A stretch of DNA of 64,000 nucleotides from Rhodospirillales bacterium. Lineage in GTDB: Bacteria > Pseudomonadota > Alphaproteobacteria > Rhodospirillales > Defluviicoccaceae. The position numbers and the translations under genes are program-made. The stretch covers positions 62,001-126,000 of the forward strand of contig JADJRE010000007.1 in the NCBI GenBank assembly GCA_016712375.1, in the 5' to 3' direction. The notes below the pieces were generated by a model. The model was given only the letters and a program-made list of their open reading frames with translations, ran no database searches and was not told the origin of the DNA. Below are positions 1 to 8,238 of the stretch, piece by piece; the first letter of the stretch is position 1; every line of letters begins with the position of its first letter.

Positions 1-218
1 ATGTCGGCGACGCAGTGGAAGATCTCCGGCGTCTGGTAATTGTGCGCCAGGATCACCGCGTTCCGCTGTATTTTCAATCTGTTGATCGCATCAACCAGAG
101 GCGCATGCACCGGCCACTCGAACTCCGGAATGATCCGGCTGACGCGGTCGTAGAGCGGCGCTGTGGCGGCAGCGATCGCCGGCGTGTAGATAAGAGCGTT
201 ATCTGCAAGTACGGTCAT
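1..218 (-). CDS. nadA: Quinolinate synthase NadA, N-terminal part (runs off the window)
   Basis: This gene is on the minus strand and only its first 72 or so codons are inside the window. Translating from the ATG at 218 gives MTVLADNALIYTPAIA, then a conserved stretch ending in AVILAHNYQTPEIFHCVADI, which is the NadA signature around the substrate-binding histidine and tyrosine. NadA is the [4Fe-4S] enzyme that condenses iminoaspartate with dihydroxyacetone phosphate to make quinolinate, the first committed product of de novo NAD synthesis. The iron-sulfur cysteines lie outside the window. The upstream neighbour on the same strand is the probable NAD regulator nadQ, and a palindrome at 273-297 overlaps the predicted promoter. 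nadB and nadC may follow beyond base 1. Confidence 0.9.
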   Translation of the reverse strand, partial: MTVLADNALIYTPAIAAATAPLYDRVSRIIPEFEWPVHAPLVDAINRLKIQRNAVILAHNYQTPEIFHCVAD

Positions 219-272
219 CGGGAACCCTGGCCAGTCGGTACAAACGTGCGGACAGTCGGTCTGGCAGACCAC

Positions 273-297
273 AATTATGCTCTTCGCGAGCATAATT
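273..297. promoter_or_regulatory. Perfect palindrome in the nadA promoter, candidate NadQ operator
   Basis: Arms AATTATGCTC (273-282) and GAGCATAATT (288-297) are perfect reverse complements separated by 5 bases. It lies 55-79 bases upstream of the nadA ATG. On the minus strand a -35-like TTGGCT (303-298) and a -10-like CATAAT (279-274) are 18 bases apart, so the palindrome fills the spacer and overlaps the -10. The site is AT-rich in a GC-rich genome. Assigning it to NadQ is inference from the adjacent regulator gene. Confidence 0.7.
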
Positions 298-444
298 AGC
301 CAATACTATCTCTTTTCATGTCGGAAAGTGTCAAGCCGGTTTCACCGCACTGCAACGCGCCGTAACAATAAGTGAAGTCGCGAAGCGGTCGCGGCAACAT
401 ACCGCGATGCTGCAGTGCGGTAGCCGGCAGTGATGAGTGGCAAC

Positions 445-1422
445 CTATGGCGCCGGCCGCAAGGTCGGCATGGCCACGCCTGCGGTGGGCTTGGCGCGCA
501 GCACCGCCCGGCGGAAGCGGAACAGCTCCGCTGGCCGACCCCGGCCTTCCGACTGGACCCGGCCGGTGGGCTCGACCAGCGCGCTCGCCGCCAGGGTGCG
601 GCGGAAGTTCTGCTTGTGCAGCCGCTGGCCGCTCAGCGCCTCGACGACACGTTGCAGCCTGAACAGGGTGAACTCGCCGGGCAGCAGGTCGAACACCAGC
701 GGCCGATAGGCGAGCTTGCCGCGCAGCCGGCCGAGCGCCGTCGCCAAAATCCGCCGGTTGTCGAGCGCCATCGTCGTACCAGGCAGCGGCGAGGCGGTGG
801 CCGTGGTGGCCGTGCTGCCATCGCGATCACGCAATGCTTCGCCGACCAGCGCCACCTCATAAAGCAGTTCGTAGCGCTCCAGCGTCCGCACCGGATCCCA
901 GGGCGCCGCTCCCAGACCGAAACAAATGCCGACGCGCTCCTCGCGATCCCGCCGTTCTGCCGCGTCCGCCGCTTCCTCGATCCAGCGGGACAGTGCGGGG
1001 CGGATCGGATCGTCAATCGACGGCGGCCGACCAAAGCGCCACTCCTCCCACGGCAGGTAACCGTACCAATCGCGCCAGCGCGCATCTCCGCTGCCGCGCA
1101 CTGGCTGTTCCTGGGTCAGCGCAAGGTAGGCCACGGACAGCAGCCGCGGTCCCCCCATCCGTTCGTACGGGTCGCGGCCACGGTCTCCAAAAGTGTAGAG
1201 CTGCTCGACATAGCGCAGGTCAAGGCCGGCCTGCTCCGCCACCAGGCGGCGCAGGCCAGAGTCGAGCGTGCGCTGCCGCTCCGGATCGAACGGCCCACAC
1301 GGCAGCGCATCCCCACCATTGCCATCGCCAACCTGACGTACCGCCAGGACGCGCGGCACTTCATCGGTGACGGCGACGATAACCCCGGTAAGGCCGACGA
1401 TGGTGGCTACTGTCTCGCTCAC
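445..1422 (-). CDS. nadQ: Nudix-related transcriptional regulator of NAD metabolism (NadQ-like)
   Basis: About 325 residues. The N-terminal two thirds look like a Nudix fold; the Nudix box is degenerate around LRRLVAEQAGL, as expected for a ligand-binding rather than catalytic domain. The C-terminal part (about residues 225-315) resembles the winged-helix domain of NrtR/NadQ-type regulators and contains LLPGEFTLFRLQRVVEAL, followed by HKQNFRRTL. NadQ-type proteins repress nadABC in alphaproteobacteria. I chose the GTG at 1422 because AGGA lies 9 bases upstream; a TTG at 1449 is the only longer option. The gene is directly upstream of nadA on the same strand, with the palindrome between them, which supports the role. 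The effector is not visible from sequence. Confidence 0.72.
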   Translation of the reverse strand: MSETVATIVGLTGVIVAVTDEVPRVLAVRQVGDGNGGDALPCGPFDPERQRTLDSGLRRLVAEQAGLDLRYVEQLYTFGDRGRDPYERMGGPRLLSVAYLALTQEQPVRGSGDARWRDWYGYLPWEEWRFGRPPSIDDPIRPALSRWIEEAADAAERRDREERVGICFGLGAAPWDPVRTLERYELLYEVALVGEALRDRDGSTATTATASPLPGTTMALDNRRILATALGRLRGKLAYRPLVFDLLPGEFTLFRLQRVVEALSGQRLHKQNFRRTLAASALVEPTGRVQSEGRGRPAELFRFRRAVLRAKPTAGVAMPTLRPAP

Positions 1423-1468
1423 TCGCGTCGTCCTGCACCCCTCGGCCAAGCGTGGCTGCCGGCGGCAA

Positions 1469-2911
1469 TCATTGTTGCGCGGTACCGCTCGACAAGCGGC
1501 CGCGCAGCCACTTCACCAGGTCGTCGCCGGTAGGCTCCGCCGCGGCGGTGGCAGTGCGGCCCGTTGCCGACGCCTTGGTACGTGCGACCGGAGCTGTGGC
1601 AGACGGTGCCTCGGTGCCGGCGGCAGTCGCGGCTGGCGAGGGCGCCTCGCGCGACGCCGTCGCCATCGGCTTCGCCTCGAGCGGCCGCGTGATGCGGGTG
1701 ACGATGCTGCGCCGGTCGGCAATGGCGCGATCAACCGCCGCCCAGTCGATCCGCTCGGCCGCGCTGCCCGCCTTGCGTAGCACCAGTTCGTGCGCGTCGG
1801 GGGCGGACACCGGATCGAAACGCTTCTCTTCTTCCCACTGCCGCACCTGGGCGATGGTTGGCGATGCCTCGATATACAGCTCGTTGCCGATCCAGCCGAC
1901 CTTGATGGGCTGATCGACCGCCGTCACCGGCGTACCCACCGCCACCCGTTCATACAGTTCACGCACGTGCCTGTCGTACATGCGAATGCAGCCGCGGCTG
2001 GCGCGCCGGCCGATGCCGTACTCCTTGTTCGTGCCGTGGATCAGATAGCTGGTCCAGCCGAGGTAGAGGGCTCTCGAGCCGAGCGGATTGTCCGGACCGG
2101 CCGGCACACTCGCCGGCAGCTCCGGATCGTCGGCCCGCGCCGAAGGAGTCGGCCGCCACACCGGATCGACGGTTTTCCGAACGACTGAAGTAGTTCCGAC
2201 GGGGGTCGAGTGACCGTCCCGGCCGATGCCGATCGGATAGGAGCGGACCAGCTTGCCGTCCCGGAAATGGTAAAGGCGCTGCTCCGGCAGGTTGAGCACA
2301 AGACCTTGGTGCGGCACATCCGGAAGCAGGTGCTGCTTCGGCAGCAGCACCGGCGTGCCTTCCCCCGGCAGCCATGGATCGACACCCGGGTTGGCCATCG
2401 CAATTTCGATAAAGCCGAGGCCGTGGCTTACCGCGAGGTCGAGCAGCGTGTCTTCATGGCGGGCGACGTGCGTCTCGACACCGGTCCAAGCCGGATCGAT
2501 GGCTGGCTTGGGTGGCAGCGGCGGCGCCGCGGCCACCAACTTGCCGGCAGCGCCGGTAGGTGCATCGAGCGCCTGGCCTGATGCCGCTGCCGCGGTAGCG
2601 ACGGAGGCAGTGGCCGGCTTACCGGCGGACGCGGCAGCACCGGCGGCGCCGGGCACGGGCAACGTTTTCCGTTCGATCGTTGCCGCCGAAACCGCCGGCG
2701 GCTCCGCAGCTTTCGCCGATCCGGCGGTAGCCGGTTGAGAAGACGCTGACGATGATGCAGGGGCGGCGCCCCAGGAACGCTCCCAGGCTGGACGGTTCGG
2801 TCCGGCACAGCCACCGAGGAGAAACGCCGCCACGAGCAGCGCAGGCGGCGCTGCCACGACGCAACGCCGCAAAGCGCCCGCCGATAGTCCTTGCATCACT
2901 TGCCCACGCAT
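1469..2911 (-). CDS. L,D-transpeptidase (YkuD) lipoprotein with LysM-like region
   Basis: 480 residues. A lipoprotein signal ends in LLGGC with Cys35 as the lipidation site, so the protein should be anchored in the cell envelope. A low-complexity Ala/Pro linker follows to about residue 145. A LysM-like peptidoglycan-binding segment (HVARHEDTLLDLAVSHG) precedes the YkuD catalytic domain at about 200-335. The active-site region holds HGTNKEYGIG and SRGCIRM, with the conserved His, Gly and catalytic Cys intact. Such enzymes make 3-3 peptidoglycan cross-links or attach lipoproteins to peptidoglycan. The C-terminal 130 residues are Ala/Thr-rich and look disordered. A second in-frame ATG lies five codons in. 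It is monocistronic or the last gene after the MscS gene. Confidence 0.88.
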   Translation of the reverse strand: MRGQVMQGLSAGALRRCVVAAPPALLVAAFLLGGCAGPNRPAWERSWGAAPASSSASSQPATAGSAKAAEPPAVSAATIERKTLPVPGAAGAAASAGKPATASVATAAAASGQALDAPTGAAGKLVAAAPPLPPKPAIDPAWTGVETHVARHEDTLLDLAVSHGLGFIEIAMANPGVDPWLPGEGTPVLLPKQHLLPDVPHQGLVLNLPEQRLYHFRDGKLVRSYPIGIGRDGHSTPVGTTSVVRKTVDPVWRPTPSARADDPELPASVPAGPDNPLGSRALYLGWTSYLIHGTNKEYGIGRRASRGCIRMYDRHVRELYERVAVGTPVTAVDQPIKVGWIGNELYIEASPTIAQVRQWEEEKRFDPVSAPDAHELVLRKAGSAAERIDWAAVDRAIADRRSIVTRITRPLEAKPMATASREAPSPAATAAGTEAPSATAPVARTKASATGRTATAAAEPTGDDLVKWLRGRLSSGTAQQ

Positions 2912-3057
2912 GGAACCAGCTCTAATCCTTCGCTATCGCCCGGCGATGACCGACTTGCCACGCGCGGACAAAAATTACCGACGCTGCCGTCGACGACATT
3001 ATGCCGTCCATCATATAATCGCGTCTGCTTGCACAACCCACCGAGCAATCGCTGCAA

Positions 3058-5700
3058 TCACTCGCGGCTGCTTTCATCAAGCATCGAGCCAGGTGTGCGC
3101 CCCCGCTCGTCTGTCGGCAGTTCTGGCCGTGTCGCCAGCGCCGACAGAGCCTTCTCCAGCCGGTCGATGTCGCGCAGGTGGATGTCGGATTGCGGATAGG
3201 GGAATGCGATGCCAGCCTTCCGGCACGCCTTCTCAATCGCAAAGCGCAGGTCGCTGGCAACGCGCAGCCGCTTTTCGACGTCGCGCAGGAAGGCGCGCAA
3301 CTCGAACACCAGCGAGCTGTCGGCAAAATCGAGGAAAAGTACGAACGGCTGCGGCCACGCCATCACCTCGGCGTGCGCCCGGGCACAGGCGAGCAGCACC
3401 TCGCGCACCTTCTCCGTATCAACGCCATAGTCCACGCCGATGCGCACATCGACCCGGCCGATCCGGTTCTTGTGTGTCCAATTCACCAACGCGTTCGACA
3501 ACAGGTCCGAGTTGGGCAGGATCACCGATGCCCGCTCGAACGTCTCGAGTTCGGTCGACCGAACGTTGATCCGCCGGACGAAGCCCTGCTGGTCACCCAC
3601 CACCACCCAGTCGCCAACCTTCACCGGACGCTCGATCAGCAGGATCAGGCCGGAAACGAAATTATTGACGATGTTCTGCAGGCCGAAGCCTATTCCCACC
3701 GACAGGGCGCCGGCGACGATGGCGAGGCTCGACAGATCGACCCCGAGCACGGAGATCGCCAGCAGCACGGCGGCGACGACACCGGCATAGCCGGCACCGA
3801 CGGAGATCGAATTCTGCACCCCAGCATCCAGCCGGGTGCGCGGCAACAGCCGATCGGACAACGCCCGCCGCGCCGATCGCGCCGCCGCCAAGGCGACGAC
3901 CAGGACCACCGCCGCCAGCGCTAACGCTACAAGCGAGATCGTGACACCGCCGATGGTGAAGCCTTCCAGAACACCACGAGCCCAGCGGGCCAAGTCCTCG
4001 CGCGCCAAACCCCACAGTGGCGCCATTGCCCACACGGCGATCGCGGCCAGCAGCGGATCAAGCAGCACGCGGGCCGCAGCCAGCACACCCCGCGCCGTCG
4101 TCGCCGTCAGGCCTCCATCCGGCCGCAGCAACGCCGTGGCGAGCAGCGCCGCGATCATGGCGCGGCCAGCCGTGCGCGCGAGCAGGCAAAGCGCAACGGC
4201 GACGGCGCTCCACAGCAGCGTATCGACGACGGTAACGGCCAACCGGGTCTGACCGATCGCGGCGGCTATGGTCGCGAGAACTGCCGCCAGCGCGGCGATG
4301 CGCGCGACAGTTTTGGCGGGATCGAGCGGCTGGCGATGTCCATCCGTCCTATCCACAGCGTCCGATCGCAGCGCCGGCTCGTCTATAGCCGTGGCCGCCG
4401 CCGTGACCCCGGCGGCACCCGGTTCGGCCGCGGCTCCCGCCTCGTGGCAGCGCCCGCTCTGGCCGCCGGCGGTCGGATCAATGCCAGCAGCAGTCTGCGT
4501 CCGCCAGACGCGGCCGCGCGCCGCAAGCAGCAGACCCAGGGCGGCAAGGCCGCAGTAGATCAGGCCGTCCAGCGCGTTCAGTGGCGGCTGTGCCGGTGGC
4601 AGCGATGCCGCCATCCGCCGCAGCGTCAGATCAACGATGAAGACGAAGCCGAGGAAGCCGATGCAGCGGCACAGGTCGCGCGCCGCGGCTGGCGCCAGCG
4701 GCGAAAGCCCGGCGTCCACCTCCGGCGGCGCGAGGGCGGCGCGCGCAACCGCGATGCCGACAACGAATGCCACTATGCCTAACAGCGCCGAAGACACCAC
4801 GTCGGCGGATGGAGCGGTGGCCGGCAGATCGGCCGCGCCCCAGAGCACCAGCACCGGTACCGATAGGGCTGCCGCCGGCAGGAACCCGCCGGCGATGCTG
4901 CGCAGGGCGACCACGGTCAGGCGGCGTGCATCAGATGGCGACGGACGTCCAGCCGCAAGGCGACGGGAGGCCCGCCCCGTCAGCATCCCCCACAGCATCA
5001 CCGCCGTGCCGACGCCCGCCAGCAACGTCAGCGGCAAAAGCCATCGAAGCCGCGCCCGCTGATCTTCAGCGAGGGCCGCCCACGCGTCCAAAGGAGCCGC
5101 GGCTATCTGCATCAAACGATCGGCCGCCGCCGCAACCCCAGCGGCAAAAACCCCGGGCGCCAGCGGCGACGGTTCCCGCTGCAACAGCCGTTGCAGGAAG
5201 CGCTGGCGGACGGCGCTTGCCAGCTGTTCCTGCAGCGCGGCGGCGCGGGTGATCGCCAGCTCGGTCTGTGCCAATCGCGATCGGTACAGACCGATCACGT
5301 CAGAGATGTCCTTGCGTTCGCGGGCGACGTCGCGTGGCTCGGGCGACTGACCCTCCGCCGGCGGCGTCCCGAGCGCCTCCAACAGCCGGGTCTGAGCCTC
5401 GATTTCGCGCCTCGCGTCGTTCTCGAACGCCCGCGCGTCCTCGATCACCGCGGCAAGCAGGGCATCCCAACGCCGTCGCTGCGATTCATCAAGCTGCCGA
5501 TCCCCCGTCGAGCGCTCGACCGAGTCAAAGGTGCGCTGCCAGTCGCTGACCACCAGCGCGAACGCTCGGCCAGGTGCTGCGTCTTGGGCACGGACGATCG
5601 TCCCTGGGCCGATCGTCATCAGCGCCAGCAGTGCCGCCGCAACGAGCCGCCTGAAGCGGCCAGAGGCTTGGTGATCTGGGAGAATTGCCGGTGGGTTCAC
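3058..5700 (-). CDS. Large mechanosensitive channel, MscS family with DUF3772-type N-terminus
   Basis: 880 residues, starting at a GTG. A signal peptide is followed by a coiled-coil-rich periplasmic region (about 40-200) and at least eight hydrophobic segments. The C-terminal 280 residues are a canonical MscS pore and vestibule: the glycine/alanine-rich TM3 helix contains GALSVGIGFGLQNIVNNF, and the beta domain contains RPVKVGDWVVVGDQQG. MscS channels release osmolytes on hypo-osmotic shock. The length and N-terminal region match the MscK/MscM-like subgroup seen in proteobacteria. The gene is transcribed toward the L,D-transpeptidase gene, 146 bases away, so two envelope genes lie side by side, but I see no clear operon signal. 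Confidence 0.88.
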   Translation of the reverse strand: MNPPAILPDHQASGRFRRLVAAALLALMTIGPGTIVRAQDAAPGRAFALVVSDWQRTFDSVERSTGDRQLDESQRRRWDALLAAVIEDARAFENDARREIEAQTRLLEALGTPPAEGQSPEPRDVARERKDISDVIGLYRSRLAQTELAITRAAALQEQLASAVRQRFLQRLLQREPSPLAPGVFAAGVAAAADRLMQIAAAPLDAWAALAEDQRARLRWLLPLTLLAGVGTAVMLWGMLTGRASRRLAAGRPSPSDARRLTVVALRSIAGGFLPAAALSVPVLVLWGAADLPATAPSADVVSSALLGIVAFVVGIAVARAALAPPEVDAGLSPLAPAAARDLCRCIGFLGFVFIVDLTLRRMAASLPPAQPPLNALDGLIYCGLAALGLLLAARGRVWRTQTAAGIDPTAGGQSGRCHEAGAAAEPGAAGVTAAATAIDEPALRSDAVDRTDGHRQPLDPAKTVARIAALAAVLATIAAAIGQTRLAVTVVDTLLWSAVAVALCLLARTAGRAMIAALLATALLRPDGGLTATTARGVLAAARVLLDPLLAAIAVWAMAPLWGLAREDLARWARGVLEGFTIGGVTISLVALALAAVVLVVALAAARSARRALSDRLLPRTRLDAGVQNSISVGAGYAGVVAAVLLAISVLGVDLSSLAIVAGALSVGIGFGLQNIVNNFVSGLILLIERPVKVGDWVVVGDQQGFVRRINVRSTELETFERASVILPNSDLLSNALVNWTHKNRIGRVDVRIGVDYGVDTEKVREVLLACARAHAEVMAWPQPFVLFLDFADSSLVFELRAFLRDVEKRLRVASDLRFAIEKACRKAGIAFPYPQSDIHLRDIDRLEKALSALATRPELPTDERGRTPGSMLDESSRE

Positions 5701-5873
5701 GAAGGATCCGATCTTTGCACGCCGCCCCTCCGGGAGAGAACTGTTCCGGGGGATTGGATAACACAGTCGGCTACGCTTGAAAGCGTTCCCGTCGGCGCTA
5801 CCTGCAAGAAGCTAAGGTGCAATCCGCCGCGCCTCGAATGAGGTGCGTTGGCGATAAAGGGAAAGGAACGACC

Positions 5874-5990
5874 ATGGCGTTGTCGTATCTGGTAGCCACC
5901 GTCGCTCTGGCGAAGGGCGTGGTTCTCGGCGCTGGCCTCGCGCTCGTGGGATGTGCTGGTGCCGGGCGGATGTGCGGGAAGCGGCGATGA
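5874..5990 (+). CDS. Tiny hydrophobic ORF, 38 residues
   Basis: The ORF reads MALSYLVATVALAKG, then a hydrophobic run containing VGCAGAG, and ends in KRR. It has a good Shine-Dalgarno sequence (GGGAAAGGAA, 5859-5868) a few bases before the ATG. The stop codon overlaps the start of the next tiny ORF by ATGA (5987-5990), a sign of translational coupling. It could be a single-span membrane peptide or a lipoprotein-like peptide. I recognise no family, and it may be only a leader for the second ORF. Confidence 0.45.
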   Translation: MALSYLVATVALAKGVVLGAGLALVGCAGAGRMCGKRR

Positions 5991-6175
5991 TCATCCGGCA
6001 ATCGATCAACTTCGCCGCGCACCTACTGGCAGGCATGGTGCTGGGGGCGCTGATCGTCGGTACGATCAGTGCGCGACGCGCAATGGGGCGTGACGAGCCG
6101 CTGGAGCCTCGCTATCCGCCGCCGGAGCCGCAATACCCGACGCCGCCGGAGGCACGCTCGACGGTCGAGGGCTGA
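5987..6175 (+). CDS. Small single-span membrane protein with Pro-rich tail, 62 residues
   Basis: Starts MIIRQSINFAAHLLAG with one transmembrane segment (about residues 8-27), followed by a basic stop-transfer pair and a soluble tail rich in Pro, Glu and Tyr (PRYPPPEPQYPTPPEARS). It overlaps the preceding 38-residue ORF by four bases, so the two are probably co-translated. No family is recognised. The glutathione peroxidase gene follows 48 bases later on the same strand, perhaps with its own promoter. Confidence 0.55.
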   Translation: MIIRQSINFAAHLLAGMVLGALIVGTISARRAMGRDEPLEPRYPPPEPQYPTPPEARSTVEG

Positions 6176-6194
6176 AGCTGAGCCGCACTATCGA

Positions 6195-6224
6195 CGATCC
6201 GATCGAAGTCAAAACGCGTATGCG
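6195..6224 (+). promoter_or_regulatory. Possible weak RpoE-type promoter before the glutathione peroxidase gene
   Basis: CGATCC (6195-6200), an 18-base spacer and TATGCG (6219-6224) resemble the two stronger TGATCC-N18-TAG sites found near rpoE. One base of the -35 differs. The -10 overlaps the annotated GTG start, so if it is used, translation would begin at the ATG at 6230 or the one near 6290. Confidence 0.25.
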
Positions 6225-6832
6225 TGATCATGCACGCATTCGTTCGGGCGTTACGGAGTTTGGAAACGGTGGCGAAAAGCCTTATCGGCATGCTCGCCGT
6301 TTGCCTTGGGCTTACGGCTGGGGCACCGCCGGCAAGGGCGGCGGAAAGCGCGCATGACTTCGCCTTTATTGGAATAGACGGTGCTCCCCTGCCATTGTCG
6401 GCCTTTCGCGGCAAGGCGCTCCTGATCGTCAATACCGCCTCGCAGTGTGGGTTCACGCCGCAATACGACAGCCTGCAGAAGCTGTGGGCGGACTATCGCG
6501 ATCGAGGTCTCGTAGTTCTCGGCGTGCCGTCAAATGATTTTGGCGGCCAGGAGCCGGGCAGCGAGGCGCAGATCAAGGAATTCTGTGCAGTCAACTTCGC
6601 TGTCGATTTTCCGATGACAGCGAAAACCGCGGTGCGCGGCGAAGCTGCACATCCTTTTTATCGATGGGCGGCGTCGCAAGTGGGCGTGGTCGGGGTGCCG
6701 CGGTGGAATTTCCACAAGTACCTTGTTGGCCCCGACGGGCACCTGGCGGACTGGTTTTCGACCACAACCACGCCCGATGCGGCCCGGTTGCGTGAATCTG
6801 TGGAGAGGCAACTGCCCTCTGCCGGAGGCTAA
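6224..6832 (+). CDS. Secreted glutathione peroxidase (BtuE/BsaA family)
   Basis: Up to 202 residues from a GTG. A hydrophobic signal segment ends near PPARAAES, so the mature enzyme should be periplasmic. Family motifs are intact: NTASQCGFTPQY with the peroxidatic Cys, GVPSNDFGGQEPG, and WNFHKYLVGPDG with the conserved Trp and Asn of the catalytic tetrad. It would reduce hydrogen peroxide or lipid hydroperoxides, probably with thioredoxin as donor since it is a Cys rather than a seleno enzyme. Start choice is uncertain because no clear ribosome binding site is seen; an ATG at 6230 and another near 6290 are in frame. It sits just upstream of rpoE-chrR, so an oxidative-stress role fits. Confidence 0.85.
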   Translation: MIMHAFVRALRSLETVAKSLIGMLAVCLGLTAGAPPARAAESAHDFAFIGIDGAPLPLSAFRGKALLIVNTASQCGFTPQYDSLQKLWADYRDRGLVVLGVPSNDFGGQEPGSEAQIKEFCAVNFAVDFPMTAKTAVRGEAAHPFYRWAASQVGVVGVPRWNFHKYLVGPDGHLADWFSTTTTPDAARLRESVERQLPSAGG

Positions 6833-6856
6833 GCGGTAACTGGATGTTGTCTCTGA

Positions 6857-6886
6857 TGATCCACCCTTTTGACACCGCCGTAGATG
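6857..6886 (+). promoter_or_regulatory. RpoE-type promoter upstream of rpoE-chrR
   Basis: A -35 element TGATCC (6857-6862), an 18-base spacer and a -10 region TAGATG (6881-6886). The same arrangement, including a preceding GA, is found upstream of the convergent lipid-modification operon (15571-15600). Autoregulation from a TGATCC-type promoter is known for RpoE-ChrR of Rhodobacter. Transcription would begin near 6893, which favours the second ATG of rpoE at 6924. Confidence 0.68.
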
Positions 6887-6923
6887 TCAGTGTCGTTGCA
6901 TGATTGTACATGCGAGGGTAGAG

Positions 6924-7577
6924 ATGAATGTGTTAGCTGCGATTGCCGAGCCAAGCTATTTCCATGCGTCGTGGCATGGCAATATGCTCGCGATCGCCAA
7001 GCCGAAAGCACCGCCGGGGTCGTCCTTGACGAACGATCAACTCTGCCGACTCGTCGAAGCAATTGCCGTCGATGGCGATCGCGAGGCTTTCGCGTCGCTG
7101 TTTCGTCACTTTGCGCCGCGGCTCAAGGGTTTCGGGCTCCGTCGCGGGGTTGATGCGACGACGGCGGAAGAGCTGGTTCAGGAGACGATGCTTACGGTTT
7201 GGCGCAAGGCAGCGACCTTCGATCGGTCCCGTGCGACAGTATCGACCTGGATATTCACCATCGTCCGCAACAAGCGCATCGATATGTTTCGGCGCGAGGG
7301 GCATCCGGAGGCTGATCTCGACGAGGCGACGGAAGTCGCCGCCGACCAACCCGCCGCGGATGAAACGCTGGTCGCCGTGGAAGCTGGGACTGCATTGGGC
7401 ATAGCGCTGAAGACGCTGCCAAAAGAACAGTTGGAAATTCTGCAGAAGGCGTACTTCGAAGACAAGTCGCATCGGGCGATCGCGGACGAACTGAGGCTAC
7501 CGCTCGGGACCGTCAAATCAAGGATCAGATTAGCGCTGGCGCGGCTGCGCGTGGCGCTTCCGGAGGGTCACGCATGA
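6924..7577 (+). CDS. rpoE: ECF sigma factor RpoE, singlet-oxygen response type
   Basis: 217 residues. Region 2 runs over about 25-100 and contains AEELVQETMLTVWRKAATF and STWIFTIVRNKRIDMFRR. Region 4 near 140-210 contains LPKEQLEILQKAYFEDKSH and GTVKSRIRLALARLR. These match the RpoE sigma factors paired with ChrR. I start at the ATG at 6924: GAGGG lies five bases upstream, and the ATG at 6900 would leave almost no leader after the predicted promoter. The last codons overlap chrR by ATGA (7574-7577), so sigma and anti-sigma are translationally coupled. It should direct transcription of the flanking operons after photo-oxidative stress. Confidence 0.92.
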   Translation: MNVLAAIAEPSYFHASWHGNMLAIAKPKAPPGSSLTNDQLCRLVEAIAVDGDREAFASLFRHFAPRLKGFGLRRGVDATTAEELVQETMLTVWRKAATFDRSRATVSTWIFTIVRNKRIDMFRREGHPEADLDEATEVAADQPAADETLVAVEAGTALGIALKTLPKEQLEILQKAYFEDKSHRAIADELRLPLGTVKSRIRLALARLRVALPEGHA

Positions 7578-8227
7578 TCCGCCATCATCCGCCGTTCGAA
7601 ATGATTGTTGATTACGCAACGGGCGTCTCTGGTGAAGGTGTGGCGCTCGCGGTTGCCACGCACGCCGCGCTGTGCCCGATGTGTCGGGCGCAGATTGCCG
7701 ATGTCGAAGCGGTAGGTGGAGCCCTGCTGGAGGAGATCGAACCCGCGCCGATCAGTGATGGCCTGCTGGCATCGATCATGGACCGTCTCGACGATGAACT
7801 GCCGGCGGATGCTCGGAAACCGCGCCCGGATCGCGAAACGGCGCGACTGATCCCGTCACCGTTGCTCCGTTACGTCGAATCAAGCTTGGCCGACCAGCCG
7901 TGGCGCTCTGTCGGCAGGATGTTCCATGAAGTGCGGCTCCCGCTGTCCGGCAAGAACGTCAAGGCGTCACTGATGAAATTGCGGCCTGGCAGCTTGATGC
8001 CTCGACACACGCATCGTGGCCACGAAGTGACCGTGGTACTAGCAGGTGGTTATCGTGACGGCGATCAGCAGTATGCGCGCGGCGACTTTTCAGCGAAGGA
8101 TTCGGCGGACATGCATCAACCGATCGTCGATGACGACGGCGAATGCTTGTGCCTGGTGATCCTCGATGCGCCTTTGAGGCTGACCGGCGCGGTCGGCCGT
8201 CTGGTCAATCCTTTCCTCAGGATCTGA
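7574..8227 (+). CDS. chrR: Zinc-dependent anti-sigma factor ChrR
   Basis: 217 residues in two domains. The N-terminal anti-sigma domain carries the zinc site: an early histidine (HHPPFEMIVDYATG) and THAALCPMCRA with the H-x3-C-x2-C pattern. The C-terminal half (about 95-200) is a cupin, with MPRHTHRGHEVTVVL and SADMHQPIV supplying the second metal ligand set. In Rhodobacter, ChrR holds RpoE inactive until singlet oxygen promotes its loss. All ligand residues appear present, so the switch should be functional. It overlaps rpoE by four bases. Confidence 0.93.
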   Translation: MIRHHPPFEMIVDYATGVSGEGVALAVATHAALCPMCRAQIADVEAVGGALLEEIEPAPISDGLLASIMDRLDDELPADARKPRPDRETARLIPSPLLRYVESSLADQPWRSVGRMFHEVRLPLSGKNVKASLMKLRPGSLMPRHTHRGHEVTVVLAGGYRDGDQQYARGDFSAKDSADMHQPIVDDDGECLCLVILDAPLRLTGAVGRLVNPFLRI

Positions 8228-8238
8228 GAGACAGCCTC

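Noticed and set aside
430..1533. 367-codon plus-strand frame opposite nadQ
   Set aside because: Arg/Gln/Pro-rich shadow; the minus-strand reading gives a recognisable regulator.
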